Positions 34,014-43,796 are shown, counted from the stretch's first letter. The stretch is DNA of 64,000 bases from JASHPR01 sp963739645 (GCA_963739645.1 CAVUBM010000075.1:84208-148207), one strand, 5' to 3'. Notes: generated by a model not told the origin, from the letters alone. Numbers and translations are program-made.

Positions 34014-35417
34014 CTATGAGGCGCGGACGACGGCGATGCCGGCGAGAGTCGGTATGATCACGTCCGCGCCGTAGAGCGCGGGTGTCGCGAACCGGTTGGC
34101 GACACCAACGTCGACCTGGCTGAGGCTCCTGCCGGTGGACGGATCGAGCGCGTGCAGCACGCCGGCGTTCGTGTCGAGGGCCCAGATGCGTCCGCCGCCG
34201 ATGACCGATGATCCGGTGATCGAGTCGGACGTGTGCCACAACACGTGCAGCTTGCCAGTGTCGTCGACCCGGACCGCGCGCACGCCGTCGGTGCAGGGCA
34301 GGTAGACGACGTTGCCGTCGACTGCCGCCCCGCCGAATGACCGGCAGATGTTCTGTATGTCGACCGGGCCGCCGATGCCGCCCAGGTCACCTTGCTTCAG
34401 GACGTACACCGGGCCGGATTTGCCGCCGAGCACCGCCCACTTGGTGCCGATCAGGGCCACCCCCTGCGAACCGAGGCCGACATCGCCCTGATTGTTCGCC
34501 GCCCAGTCGGTCGGTGCGAACGAGTCGACCACCTTCGCCTTCGCGTCCAGTTCGAGTACGGAGTTCGTGTGATCGTAGGCGTCGCCCGGGAACGCGGCGC
34601 CGTTCGCGGACACCACCAGCAGGTGTCCGGCTGCGTTCACGGTCGGACCGGCCGGGTTCCAGATGCCACCGCCCCGCTTAGTCGGCGGGCTGTAGAAGAT
34701 GACATCGTTGGCGCCGCCAAGGGGTACGCCCACGACCCGGCCTTTGTAGTCGCCGCAGTCGCCGGCCTGCGCACCGTAGGACACCCAGACCCGGTTGTTC
34801 GCGATCGCGAGCGCGCCGCGTTGCTGCATGTCCCGGGCGCTCACACCGGGCAGGTCGACGTTCTTGCTCCACGCCACACGACCGGATGCGGCATCCAAGG
34901 CATACAGTTCGTGGCGCACCGACCCGCCGTGTTCGGCCACGACAAAGACGTGGTTCGTCGCGGCGTCGTAGACCGGCGTACCGGTGACGCCGAGCGGATC
35001 GATGTCGCCGCACTGCCGCTCCTCCGCGGGCGACGGCGATCCGAGACTGCGCTTCCACACCTGCCGGTACGACTGATCGAACGCGTACACGGTGTCCTGT
35101 TCGGTCGCGACGATCGTCAGCCCGCGGACGACGATCGGTGAGGCGTAGACCGCGCCGTCCAGCTTCAGCGACTGGGTGCGCTTCGGTGTCCCGCTCGCCG
35201 CCGGCATCGTCGTCGACACGCCCGCCCGGCTCATCGTCCCGTGGTAAGTCGGCCAGCCGGCGGCGCCAGCCGCCCCGCGCGAGGAGGCAGGCGCTGTCGC
35301 GGACGACACCGGCCTCGGGGCCGTCGCGGTCGGCGATGCCGCGCCGGATCCGGTGCACGCGGACAGGGCCAGGATCACGATCATGGCCGCGGCCAGCGCC
35401 GTATGTCGTGAGGCCAT
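34014..35417 (-). CDS. Secreted lipoprotein with PQQ-like beta-propeller
   Basis: 467 residues from ATG 35417. A signal peptide with lipobox LSAC near residue 20 leads to a Ser/Thr/Pro/Ala linker. The rest is a beta-propeller: repeated blades such as GAVYASPIVVRGLTIVATEQ, HELYALDAASGRVAWSKN and IWALDTNAGVLHALDPSTGR. Quinone-binding enzyme residues are not evident, so it may be a scaffold or sugar/polymer-binding protein on the cell surface. Upstream ATG at 35498 would place the signal peptide internally. Confidence 0.83.
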   Translation of the reverse strand: MASRHTALAAAMIVILALSACTGSGAASPTATAPRPVSSATAPASSRGAAGAAGWPTYHGTMSRAGVSTTMPAASGTPKRTQSLKLDGAVYASPIVVRGLTIVATEQDTVYAFDQSYRQVWKRSLGSPSPAEERQCGDIDPLGVTGTPVYDAATNHVFVVAEHGGSVRHELYALDAASGRVAWSKNVDLPGVSARDMQQRGALAIANNRVWVSYGAQAGDCGDYKGRVVGVPLGGANDVIFYSPPTKRGGGIWNPAGPTVNAAGHLLVVSANGAAFPGDAYDHTNSVLELDAKAKVVDSFAPTDWAANNQGDVGLGSQGVALIGTKWAVLGGKSGPVYVLKQGDLGGIGGPVDIQNICRSFGGAAVDGNVVYLPCTDGVRAVRVDDTGKLHVLWHTSDSITGSSVIGGGRIWALDTNAGVLHALDPSTGRSLSQVDVGVANRFATPALYGADVIIPTLAGIAVVRAS

Positions 35418-35646
35418 ATCAGCCAGTGTGCCATCGGATCGCCGCAAGACCGCGCCCCGCGCAGGCGCATGGAGGCGCCTCAGCCGCCCGCCCCGCATCT
35501 CAGGTCCTCATCGAGCATGGGCGCGGAACTGCAGTGATTTGCTGGCCGACCTGCGGAACCGGGTGGTCACCATCCTGATGACGTGCAGGATGGCCGTTCT
35601 CGCCGCGCGGGCGTCACGAAGGGAGCAGGTTGATGATCATAGGTTC

Positions 35647-38025
35647 CTACTCCCGGGCCATCATCGCCTGGGCCTCGCGCTCCAAGTCAACGTAGGGATC
35701 GCCGCTGACGTCGACTGCGACCCGTTTGATCGTGCCGCCGGTGAATCGGTGCGGGTGATCGCCCGGGTAGTCAGCCGTTACCGGCTCGCCGCTGTCGCGG
35801 CCGATGCACAGGCCCTCGCCTGCCAGGCTGAACATTCCGGGCTGGGTCTTGATGCGGCCTTCGCCGACCTTCTGGTCCCCGTGATACAACGACAGCATCC
35901 CGGTGGCAACGTTGGGGGGATCCTCTCCGTCCTTGTCGAATGAGGCGGACAGGATCAGGTTCTCGCCCGTGGGCAGGTCTTCGGTCCCGTCGATCTTCTG
36001 CTCGAGCAGGCCAACGATGTTGTTGACGTAATGCAGCCGGTTGTCCTTGACGTACAGGGCGTGCCCGCCGAACCGTGAGCCGTGGGCGAACAGGACGCCT
36101 TGCGCGCCGGGGGATGGGATGTCTACCTGCGCCCCGATCGTGAAGGAGCGGTTGCGGATATTCACTGCCTGCGCCTCGGGCACCTCGGCGGTGCCGGGGA
36201 AGTAGATATACCTGTCGCGGGCCGGGGATAGCTGCGGCCGCGGCGTGACAATGATCTCCAGCGCTGATCGGTCATCCAGTGGGAACGCTCCGTTGTCGCC
36301 GGCCTCAGCGAACCACAGGTTCACCAGCTCACGGAGCTTGCCCGGGTGCTCGGCCGCCAGGTCGTGCAGCTCGGCGCGGTCAGTGTCGGTGTGGTACAGC
36401 TCCCAGGTGTCGTCGTTGAAGTCACTCCATCCGCTGAGGGTGGGGTGCGTGGTGACCGCCTTCCAGCCGTCGTGCCAGATGCCGCGTGAGCCGAGCATGG
36501 AGTAGAACTGCGTCTTCCTCGCCGACGGCGCCGACGGGTCGCCGACGCTGTAGCGCATGCTCACGCCGTCGAAGCGGCTCTGCACGTGGCCCTTGATCGT
36601 GGCCGGGGCCTCGACGCCCAGCGTGTCCAGGATCGTCGGCACGATGTCGATCGCATGGTGATACTGGTGCCGCAGCTCACCCTGGCCTGCCGCCTCGTCT
36701 TTGCCGGTCGCGGCCGAGGGCCAGGAGATGATGCACGGGTCGGCGGTGCCACCGTTGAACTCATACCGCTTCCACATCTTGAATGGCGTGTTGAAGGCCA
36801 TCGCCCACCCGTTGGGGTAGTGGTTGTAGGTCTTCGTTCCGCCGAGTTCGTCAATCATCGCCAGGTTCGACTTCATGTCATCGGGGATGCCATTGGCGAA
36901 CTTCATCTCGTTGACAGATCCGTCGGGGCCGCCCTCGCCGCTGGCCCCGTTGTCAGACACCACGATGACCATGGTGTTGCCCCGCTGCCCGGACTCCTCC
37001 AGGTAGTCAAGCAGCCGCCCAATGTGGTGGTCGGCGTGCGCCAGGAATCCCGCGTACACCTCGGCCATCCGGGCGAACAGCCGTTTTTCGTCGGCGTCCA
37101 GCGAATCCCAGGGCCGGGTGACGTCCAGCGGCGGGAACGGCTGGCCCGCGGGCCCCTTGCGGGTTTCCGGGGTGCCGATCGGGTTGACCGGCGGCAGTTC
37201 GGTGTCGGCCGGGACGATGCCCAACTGCTTCTGCCGGGCCAGCGTCTGCTCGCGGATCGCCTCGTACCCCATGTCGAACCGGCCCTTGAACTTGTCGGCC
37301 CATTCCTTCGGGACATGGTGCGGCGCGTGGGCCGCGCCTGGGGCGTAGTACAGGAAGAAGGGCTTGTCCGGCGCGACCGTCTTGGCGTCCTTGATGAACT
37401 CCAGCGCCTTGTCGGTGAGGTCCCCGGTGAGGTGGTAGCCCTCCTCCGGCGACCTCGGCTGGTCCACCGGGTGATTGTCATAGACCAGGTCCGGATACCA
37501 CTGATTGGTTTCCGCGCCCAGGAACCCGTACCAGCGCTCGAACCCCCGGCCCGACGGCCAGTTCCGCCGCGTCGAGGCCAGGTTCATCTCAACGGTCGGG
37601 CATAGATGCCATTTGCCGACCATGTAGGTGTTCCAACCCAGCTCGCCCAGGATCTCCGGCAGCATGCCGTTCTCCGGCGGGATGGTCCCGCTCGCGTTCG
37701 GGAACCCCACTGCGGCCTCAGTGATGCAGGCCATCGAGTTGCGGGTGTGATTACGCCCGGTCAGCAGGCACGAGCGCGTCGGCGAGCACAACGCCGTCGT
37801 GTGCCACTGCGTATAGCGGACCCCATCCGCGGCGATCCGCTCAATGTTCGGCGTCTCAATCGGGCCGCCGTAGCACGACATCGCCGAGAAGCCCACGTCA
37901 TCGAGCACGATGTACACCACGTTCGGCGCTCCCTCGGGCGCTGTCGGCGGCTCGAACGGCGCCCAGTCCGGGACCGAGTCACGGATATCGACGTTGATCA
38001 CACCACGGAATTCCCTTGAAGCCAT
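35647..38025 (-). CDS. Arylsulfatase (type I, formylglycine)
   Basis: 792 residues. VYIVLDDVGFSAMSCYGG supplies the metal-binding Asp pair; the sulfatase signature CSPTRSCLLTGR starts at Cys80, which a formylglycine-generating enzyme must oxidise. GKWHLCPTVEM, HAPHHVP and VSDNGASGEGG carry the remaining active-site Lys, His, Asp and Asn. A C-terminal beta-sandwich of about 170 residues (IRNRSFTIGAQVDIPSPGAQ onward) is typical of this large arylsulfatase subfamily. No signal peptide is seen. No formylglycine-generating enzyme is in the window. Ribosome site GAGGGAGATC. Confidence 0.9.
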   Translation of the reverse strand: MASREFRGVINVDIRDSVPDWAPFEPPTAPEGAPNVVYIVLDDVGFSAMSCYGGPIETPNIERIAADGVRYTQWHTTALCSPTRSCLLTGRNHTRNSMACITEAAVGFPNASGTIPPENGMLPEILGELGWNTYMVGKWHLCPTVEMNLASTRRNWPSGRGFERWYGFLGAETNQWYPDLVYDNHPVDQPRSPEEGYHLTGDLTDKALEFIKDAKTVAPDKPFFLYYAPGAAHAPHHVPKEWADKFKGRFDMGYEAIREQTLARQKQLGIVPADTELPPVNPIGTPETRKGPAGQPFPPLDVTRPWDSLDADEKRLFARMAEVYAGFLAHADHHIGRLLDYLEESGQRGNTMVIVVSDNGASGEGGPDGSVNEMKFANGIPDDMKSNLAMIDELGGTKTYNHYPNGWAMAFNTPFKMWKRYEFNGGTADPCIISWPSAATGKDEAAGQGELRHQYHHAIDIVPTILDTLGVEAPATIKGHVQSRFDGVSMRYSVGDPSAPSARKTQFYSMLGSRGIWHDGWKAVTTHPTLSGWSDFNDDTWELYHTDTDRAELHDLAAEHPGKLRELVNLWFAEAGDNGAFPLDDRSALEIIVTPRPQLSPARDRYIYFPGTAEVPEAQAVNIRNRSFTIGAQVDIPSPGAQGVLFAHGSRFGGHALYVKDNRLHYVNNIVGLLEQKIDGTEDLPTGENLILSASFDKDGEDPPNVATGMLSLYHGDQKVGEGRIKTQPGMFSLAGEGLCIGRDSGEPVTADYPGDHPHRFTGGTIKRVAVDVSGDPYVDLEREAQAMMARE

Positions 38026-38324
38026 CTCAGATCTCCCTCGCAGCCCCGTCGTCCGGACGCAGCATGGTCACGGACGGCACCGACCTGCGCAGCCGCAGCC
38101 TGGATCCAAGCCCGGTCACTCAAGGGACGGCGCCAGTCACGAAGCTGTCACGCCCCCGACGCATGCGCACCACCCTGCCAGGGTGACTCCCGCGCGGCGC
38201 GCAGCACTCACGGCCCGGAAGTCGTCACCGCGCGGCCAGGCTGGCCGGCCGGGAGCTGGCACCGCCACGCGCGGACCGCCCGGGCCGGGCTCGCAGGCAG
38301 GCCTGACCTGCGATGTCTGTACGT
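38026..38324. other. Intergenic region, no gene seen
   Basis: About 300 bases between the sulfatase start and the end of the DUF6529 gene. I find no coding frame with a recognisable product, no clear operator and no strong hairpin. The sulfatase promoter must lie at its left end. Confidence 0.6.
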
Positions 38325-38890
38325 CTAGAGCGCGGGTAGCTGGAAGCCGTTGTAGTACCACAGCGACGAGGTGTACCAGAGCACGCCGATGACGACGGCG
38401 AGCGTGCCCCCGGCTGTCGGCAGCAACCAGCCCGGCAGCCGCCTGGTCTGTACGAGCAGCACCTTGGCGGTGAAGGCGCCGTAGAAGAAACAGCCCGCGA
38501 TGGAGTGCACGGCAACCCGGAGGCTGGTGAGTTGCACGCCGTAAGCGAGCAGGCAGTGCACGGCGATCGGCACGGTGAGCGCGAACAGCCCGAAGCCGAT
38601 GACCCGGTGCGCCAGCCGCGCCGGGCGCGGCGGGCTGCCCGCCAGCGGCAGCTTCCGGTAGAGCCACAGAGCCAGCAGGACTTGCAGCACGGCCAGGCCG
38701 AGCGCGATGGTCGCCAGCGCGGACTTGAGCGCGATCGCGTCCAGGCCGGACCGCCCGAACAGGCTGGCCGTGTAGTCCGGGGTGTGCAGCCGGCCACATA
38801 CAGCGCTGCGGTCACCCCGGCGGCGAGCAGGGCGATGCCGGCCAGGCGCACCGCGACCGGCCTCCGGCCCGTGGCGCTGGGTGTACTCAT
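38325..38890 (-). pseudogene. DUF6529-type membrane protein, frameshifted
   Basis: From ATG 38890 it reads STPSATGRRPVAVRLAGIAL and LAAGVTAALYV; at about 38797 one missing base shifts the frame, which resumes GRLHTPDYTASLFGRSGLDA, then LALWLYRKLPLAG and the final helices GVLWYTSSLWYYNGFQLPAL. Both halves are one family of about 190 residues with four or five helices and conserved His residues (LAHRVIG, AVHCLLAYG, AVHSIAG) that suggest a heme-binding fold. Preceded closely by a 13-codon leader frame. Confidence 0.68.
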
Positions 38891-38891
38891 G

Positions 38892-38933
38892 TCAGCGCAC
38901 CAAGCCACAGGTAACCAGGGCGGCAGCCCTCAT
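38892..38933 (-). CDS. Possible 13-residue leader peptide
   Basis: MRAAALVTCGLVR begins at ATG 38933 behind a very strong ribosome site (GAGGAGGGGAAACT) and stops at 38892, one base before the ATG of the DUF6529 gene. No ribosome site serves that ATG on its own, so the leader would feed ribosomes into it. Translation is inferred. Confidence 0.4.
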   Translation of the reverse strand: MRAAALVTCGLVR

Positions 38934-38985
38934 AGTTTCCCCTCCTCGGCTGCGGGTGTGGCCAGCCCCTTCGGCAGGCCAGGGT

Positions 38986-40050
38986 TCAGGTGAGTGCCAG
39001 CACCGCGTAGACGGCCAGCCAGTGTTCGACCATGTAGTCCTCGCCGATGACGTGCGGCAGCGCTGCGTCCAGGTGGGTGCGCGCCGCAGCCAGCGCCGGC
39101 CCGATCCTCGCATCGCCGTCCGCCAGGTTCTCGGCGATCCGTCGCCAGCAGTAGGCGCGGCTCGCGTTGAGGCCATGCAGGTGGGCGATTTGCCCGTCGC
39201 TGGCATCGGAGACGACGGCGGGAGTGAACAGCGTGACTGGCTCGCCGTCGGCGATCCCCGGCAGGAACGCTGCCAGCCAGTCGGCGAACTCCGGCTGCGC
39301 GAGCAGCCTGCTCATCAGCTCGGCCTCGGTCAGCGCGGGAGACAGGAAGTCGTGGCCTGAGGGCTCGTAGCTGCCCGGATAGTCTGCGTCGCCTGCGAAC
39401 CAGCCGAGTGCCGTGGCCTCGATCGTCGCGGCCAGGTCCGGCCTGCCTTCCTGCGCCTGCCATGCGGCGAATGGCAGCGCGACCGACAAGGCGAACGCGC
39501 TGTTGGCGTGCATGCCGTGCCGGACCGGATAGGTGGCTTTGGGCAGCCAGTCCAGAAGGCCCTTGGTCAGCGCGTCGGCGAGCGGTGTGATCGCGGTCAG
39601 CCAGCGGCGCGCCTGGCCGTCACCGAGGCTGGCGATCTCGTGCACCAGCGCGAGCGCCCAGGCCCAGCCGTATGGCCGCTCGTGCTGCCCGTCGACGCTG
39701 GCCACGAAGGCGGCCTCCGCCGCCAGCTTGTCCGCGGTGAACTGGGCGTCCAGCAGCTGCCTGATCTCACCGGCCGGCACCAAGTCGCCAGCCAGCCGCA
39801 GCAGCCGCACCAGCAGCCAGTGCATCTCAACGCAGGAGTGCCAGTCCAGGCTGCCGTAGAACACCGGCGTCCGGTCGGCAGGCCGGGCAGGGAAGTCCCC
39901 AGGCCCCGACATCATGTGGATAAGGAGCGAGGGGAACTCCCTGCCGATGTTGGCGACCGCCACTTCGGCGTAGGAGGCTGCCTGCTCGTGCAGGATGCCC
40001 AGGCACTCCGCTGCGACCGCACCGGCCGGGTCGCGCTGGCTGTCACGCAC
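38986..40050 (-). CDS. DUF2891 family protein
   Basis: 354 residues, all-alpha toroid-like: SLDWHSCVEMHWLLVRLLRL, RPYGWAWALALVHEIA and HGMHANSAFALSVALPF are the conserved His/Trp clusters of DUF2891, and YPGSYEPSGHDFLSPALTEAE is its signature. Function unknown; the fold suggests an uncharacterised sugar-related enzyme. GTG start at 40050 lacks a strong ribosome site. A 30-base repeat lies 75 bases upstream. Confidence 0.85.
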   Translation of the reverse strand: MRDSQRDPAGAVAAECLGILHEQAASYAEVAVANIGREFPSLLIHMMSGPGDFPARPADRTPVFYGSLDWHSCVEMHWLLVRLLRLAGDLVPAGEIRQLLDAQFTADKLAAEAAFVASVDGQHERPYGWAWALALVHEIASLGDGQARRWLTAITPLADALTKGLLDWLPKATYPVRHGMHANSAFALSVALPFAAWQAQEGRPDLAATIEATALGWFAGDADYPGSYEPSGHDFLSPALTEAELMSRLLAQPEFADWLAAFLPGIADGEPVTLFTPAVVSDASDGQIAHLHGLNASRAYCWRRIAENLADGDARIGPALAAARTHLDAALPHVIGEDYMVEHWLAVYAVLALT

Positions 40051-40124
40051 GGGAGCAGCCTACGCTCCCGTCACGGCGCAACGGTGTGTCCTGGGCCGCG
40101 CCGGAGTCGGCTCCTCGGTCATCT

Positions 40125-40154
40125 GCCCGGCCACACCAGGGAACGCCGTCCCTG
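40125..40154. repeat. 30-base intergenic repeat, copy 1
   Basis: Identical over 30 bases to 59659-59688. It contains the small hairpin CAGGGA-ACGCCG-TCCCTG. Both copies lie 71-75 bases upstream of a minus-strand start codon. Confidence 0.7.
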
Positions 40155-40184
40155 CGCGGACCTGTACGGCAAGAGTGCCGACAG

Positions 40185-40451
40185 TCAGTACCGCCGGTTT
40201 TCGCGGCGTTCCTTGCGGCGTCGGTGACGACGCATCACGCCCAGCCCGAACCACACCAGTGCGCCGAACAGCGCCATCACGATGGTGTAGAGCCACAACG
40301 GCCAGGTGAAGTCAAGGAAGAGGAAGTGGACCTTGACGTTCTCCCGGTTCTGGACGATGAAGATGAGCAGTACCGCCAGGCCGGAGAGCGAGGCGATAGC
40401 CCCGCCGCCGAGTCGCCGGCCCGATTGTGTCGCTTCACCCTGTTGAGTCAT
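40185..40451 (-). CDS. LapA-domain small membrane protein
   Basis: 88 residues, start backed by AGGAG. Two membrane helices: LAVLLIFIVQNRENVKVHFL with the family motif QN, and WPLWLYTIVMALFGALVWFG, then a strongly basic tail (MRRHRRRKERRENRRY). LapA/DUF1049 proteins act in envelope assembly in Gram-negatives; the actinobacterial role is unknown. Confidence 0.87.
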   Translation of the reverse strand: MTQQGEATQSGRRLGGGAIASLSGLAVLLIFIVQNRENVKVHFLFLDFTWPLWLYTIVMALFGALVWFGLGVMRRHRRRKERRENRRY

Positions 40452-40677
40452 CAGACTCTCCTAACCACGCATGACATCCATGGAGCGCTTCCTACCCCGA
40501 TGCTCGCGTCAGCTGTCGCCGAGACGGAGGAGAGGAGGAACGGACAGAAGTGCCGCTTCGGCGCTGCCGGGCAACTCGATGCCGGGAATGCGGCTTCCCA
40601 CATTGTGCTCACGATAAGTAGCGAAGCAATACGGCAGCGCCGGCGCACGAGCCGGCTGAATGGACCTGGGTGCTGTC

Positions 40678-42144
40678 TCAGATCTCGGTGGTGGCTTCGG
40701 CTTTGCCGTCTTTGACGGCGTTCTGGAGTGCGGTGTAGTCGTCTTCGTTCTGGTCGGCGTAGGTTTCGGCGAAGTCGGCGATGGCCTGGTCGAATTTGGC
40801 GGAGCCGCCGAGGTAGGCGGCCAGAGCGATGCGGTCGCCGGAGCGGGCGTGCGCCCGGGCGAGGGTCCACCCGCACAGCCGGGCGTAGAGGGTCATGCCG
40901 ACTGGGAGCATCTGCTCGATCGGCAGCGAGAATTTCCAGTCCCGCAGCTGGCGGACGTAGAAATCGCGGTCGATCCCGTCTGGGCCGGTGACGCGTGCCC
41001 AGCCCAGGAAGATGTCGCTTTGGGCCTGCATCAGGTGCTGCCCGGCGACGACGCGCTCGCCCTGGTTGTTGTGCTGGCTGCGGCCGGAGTAGCCGGCCAG
41101 GACCGAGGGCTGGGCTTCCTTGGCCTGCAAGAACAACGGCTCGACCCCGTCGCAGGCGTCCATCAGCAGGACCCAGGCACGGGTACCGACGCTGCCGACC
41201 CCGACGACCTTGCGGGCCATCTGGACTAGCGTGTACTGCTTGAGCAGGTGGCGCCGGTCGGATTGCAGGGTGCGCCGGTATTTGGCCAGCACGGCGCGCA
41301 GCTGCTCGTAAATCGCGTCGGCCTGCATGTCGGCGAAGATCTCTTCGACCGGGACGATCATCGGGGGGTCGCTGATGATCCGCCGCTGCCCGTCGGTCAT
41401 TGCGGTCAGCTTGCGCAGCGCCTGCATGCTGTCGCGGGTGTGGGCCTTGGCCAGCAGCGCCTGGACGGCCTTGAACCTGTTCGCCTTGATCTGCGACCGG
41501 AACTCGGCGAGGGCCGGCTCGATGTCCAGGTGGGCGTACCACACGTCCAGGAAGGGCTGCTGGGCGAAGTCGCGCATCGCCGTACGGTAGCCCTCGGCCG
41601 CCGCCAGGGCGATCTTGCGGCGGGCCTTGGCGGGGTACCCGTTGTCGCGTCCCGCCACGGCCAGGCTCGCGGCCAGCCGCTTGATGTCCCACTCGAACGG
41701 GCCGGGCAGGGTCTCGTCGAAGTCGTTTATGTCGAAGACCAGCCGTCGTTCCGGCGAGGCGAACGCGCCGAAATTGGACAGGTGCGCATCTCCGCACAGC
41801 TGTACTCGCAGCCCCGAGGCCGGCGTCGTGGCCAGGTCCGCTGCCATCGGCAGCGCCGCCCCGCGGTAGAACGTGAACGCCGATACCAGCATCCGCCCGT
41901 GCCGGACCGGCACCAGTTCCGGCACCCGCGACGCTGCCTGGCCCAGCAGCAGCCCCACCGGATCCCGCGACCCGTCCGGCCGGAACTCGCCATGCGATTC
42001 CAGCGGCGCTACCGCCCGGGCATCCTTGCCCCGGGCCACCCGGTCCGCGCGGCTCAGCTGCTCCGCCGCCGCGGCCCGCGCCGGACCCCGGCCAGATGCC
42101 TGCGCAGCAGGCTTCCCAGCCTGGCGATCAGCCGTTACCGTCAT
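40678..42144 (-). CDS. DUF2252 family protein
   Basis: 488 residues from ATG 42144 (ribosome site GGGAGGGG). A protein-kinase-like fold: FYRGAALPMAADLA, QLCGDAHLSNFGAFASPERR (catalytic-loop-like HLSN), VFDINDFDETLPGPFEWDIK (metal Asp), and ARVTGPDGIDRDFYVRQLRD, with YLGGSAKFDQAIADFAETYA near the end. DUF2252 relates to aminoglycoside-phosphotransferase folds; its substrate is unknown. The 226 bases downstream of its stop hold no gene. Confidence 0.86.
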   Translation of the reverse strand: MTVTADRQAGKPAAQASGRGPARAAAAEQLSRADRVARGKDARAVAPLESHGEFRPDGSRDPVGLLLGQAASRVPELVPVRHGRMLVSAFTFYRGAALPMAADLATTPASGLRVQLCGDAHLSNFGAFASPERRLVFDINDFDETLPGPFEWDIKRLAASLAVAGRDNGYPAKARRKIALAAAEGYRTAMRDFAQQPFLDVWYAHLDIEPALAEFRSQIKANRFKAVQALLAKAHTRDSMQALRKLTAMTDGQRRIISDPPMIVPVEEIFADMQADAIYEQLRAVLAKYRRTLQSDRRHLLKQYTLVQMARKVVGVGSVGTRAWVLLMDACDGVEPLFLQAKEAQPSVLAGYSGRSQHNNQGERVVAGQHLMQAQSDIFLGWARVTGPDGIDRDFYVRQLRDWKFSLPIEQMLPVGMTLYARLCGWTLARAHARSGDRIALAAYLGGSAKFDQAIADFAETYADQNEDDYTALQNAVKDGKAEATTEI

Positions 42145-42303
42145 GACCACTACCCCTCCCGGCGCGCAGCGGCGTGATGCCGCGGGCCGGTACGCACCAC
42201 CGATGGCTCCCTGATGCTGGTATCAGGCAAGCACGGCCACTCCTGGGCAGTATCCCCCCTCAGGGGTGACTAAGTTCCGCGCGAGCCGGACTACGATTCA
42301 CCG

Positions 42304-42429
42304 ATGACCGACCCGGGCGCTGAGACCGCGGTCGGGCGCGGGACCGGCCTGGTCCTGGTCACGCTGGCGTCCGGCCAGTTCCTGATGACGCTGAAGCAGA
42401 CGAACCACAGGTACGGCGAACCACGATGA
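42304..42429 (+). pseudogene. N-terminal stub of a DHA2-type MFS transporter
   Basis: ATG 42304 opens a 41-codon frame with GLVLVTLASGQFLMTL, which matches the start of DHA2 exporters (GLVLVTLASGQFLMTLDSSV in the family), then departs into KQTNHRYGEPR and stops at 42429. So the first helix is broken off. The next gene's GTG lies 15 bases on. Confidence 0.6.
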
Positions 42430-42443
42430 CCGGGGGGTGACCC

Positions 42444-43796
42444 GTGAGCGATTCCGGGGATGCCGGTGTCCCAGCTGCCGAACACCGCGACCTCAACGCC
42501 GATGAACGGGGCGAGCGGGAGGCACTGCCTGGCGGGCAGGCCGGGCCTGGCCGCCCGCCGGAGAAGCCTGTACGGCGCCGGAGAGGCTGGCGGACGCCGG
42601 TTGCGGTGCTGCTGATCGTGGTCGGCTGCGTCCTGGCGCCGTTGTCGGTGGTGGCGGTGTGGTCGGCGAATCAGGTCTCTGACACCAGCCGGTATGTCGC
42701 CAATGTGGAGCCGCTGATCAAGGATCCGGCTATCCAGAACGCGCTCACCGACAAGATCACCAACGAGATCGTCACCCGGATCAACGTGAAGGGCCTGACC
42801 GATCAGGCGGCTGCTGCCCTGGCGCAGAAGGGCCTGCCCCGGGTCAGCACGCTGCTGCACGGTTTCTCGGGATCGCTGGCCAGCGGGGTCGCCGGATTTG
42901 TGCACAGCCGCATCCACAAGATCATCACCGGCCCGCGGATGGCGAACGCGTGGGTGCAGGTGAACCGGGTGGCTAGCCAGGCGCTCGTGGCGGTGTTGTC
43001 GGGCCGCGCCACCAGCGGCAGCGGCGCCGTCGGGGTCAGCAACGGCCAGGTCACCCTGGACCTGGCGCCGCTGATCGCCGTCGCCAAGCAGGACCTTGTC
43101 GCGCGCGGGCTGACGATCGCGGGCAAGATCCCCATCGTCCATGCCACATTCGCGTTGTTCCCGTCCAAGAACCTGGAGAAGGCGCAGAAGGCCTACCGGC
43201 TCATCAACGACCTGAAAATCGTGCTGCCCATCGTCACGCTGGTGCTGCTCGGCCTGGGCGTGCTGATCGCGCGGCGCCCCCGGCGGGCACTGATCAGCGC
43301 CGGCCTCGGGCTCGCCGCGTCCATGGTGGTGCTCGGCGCCGCCCTGCTGATCGCCCGGAACCTCTACCTGAACGCCGTGCCCGCCGGCACGTTGCCGCCC
43401 GACGCGGCCGCCGCCGCCTTCGACATCCTGATCCGGTTCATCAAGACCGCGCTTCGCACCCTGCTGCTGGTGGGCCTGATCGTGGCCGTGGGCGCGTTCT
43501 TCACCGGCCCGTCCGCGGCGGCGGTACGAACCCGCCACGCATTGTCGTCTGGCCTCGGCCGGATCCGGCACGGCGGCGAATCCGGACCGGCCAGCCAGTG
43601 GACATACGCGCACCGCACAGCGCTGCGGATCGGGGCGGTCGCGCTTGCCGCGGTGGTCTTCGTCTTCTGGGGCCAGCCGACCGCCGCGGTCGTGGTGGTG
43701 ATCGTCATTCTGCTGCTGGTTGTCCTCGGCCTCATCGAGGTGATCGGCAGGCCAGCCGCCCAGCCAAGCCCGGCGTCACCAGCCGCGGACGGGTGA
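42444..43796 (+). CDS. Large conserved membrane protein
   Basis: 450 residues, GTG start behind GGGGGGTGA. After a charged N-terminus comes helix TPVAVLLIVVGCVLAPLSVV, a 160-residue external domain (SDTSRYVANVEPLIKDPAIQ, ISOTYPE not assignable) with an amphipathic helix IVTRINVKGLTDQAAAALAQ, then four or five C-terminal helices. Membrane proteins of this build are common in actinobacteria; function unknown. Confidence 0.8.
   Translation: MSDSGDAGVPAAEHRDLNADERGEREALPGGQAGPGRPPEKPVRRRRGWRTPVAVLLIVVGCVLAPLSVVAVWSANQVSDTSRYVANVEPLIKDPAIQNALTDKITNEIVTRINVKGLTDQAAAALAQKGLPRVSTLLHGFSGSLASGVAGFVHSRIHKIITGPRMANAWVQVNRVASQALVAVLSGRATSGSGAVGVSNGQVTLDLAPLIAVAKQDLVARGLTIAGKIPIVHATFALFPSKNLEKAQKAYRLINDLKIVLPIVTLVLLGLGVLIARRPRRALISAGLGLAASMVVLGAALLIARNLYLNAVPAGTLPPDAAAAAFDILIRFIKTALRTLLLVGLIVAVGAFFTGPSAAAVRTRHALSSGLGRIRHGGESGPASQWTYAHRTALRIGAVALAAVVFVFWGQPTAAVVVVIVILLLVVLGLIEVIGRPAAQPSPASPAADG

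Noticed and set aside
42256..42266. CCCCT-C-AGGGG upstream of the DHA2 stub
   Set aside because: Short and GC-rich; expected by chance in this sequence.
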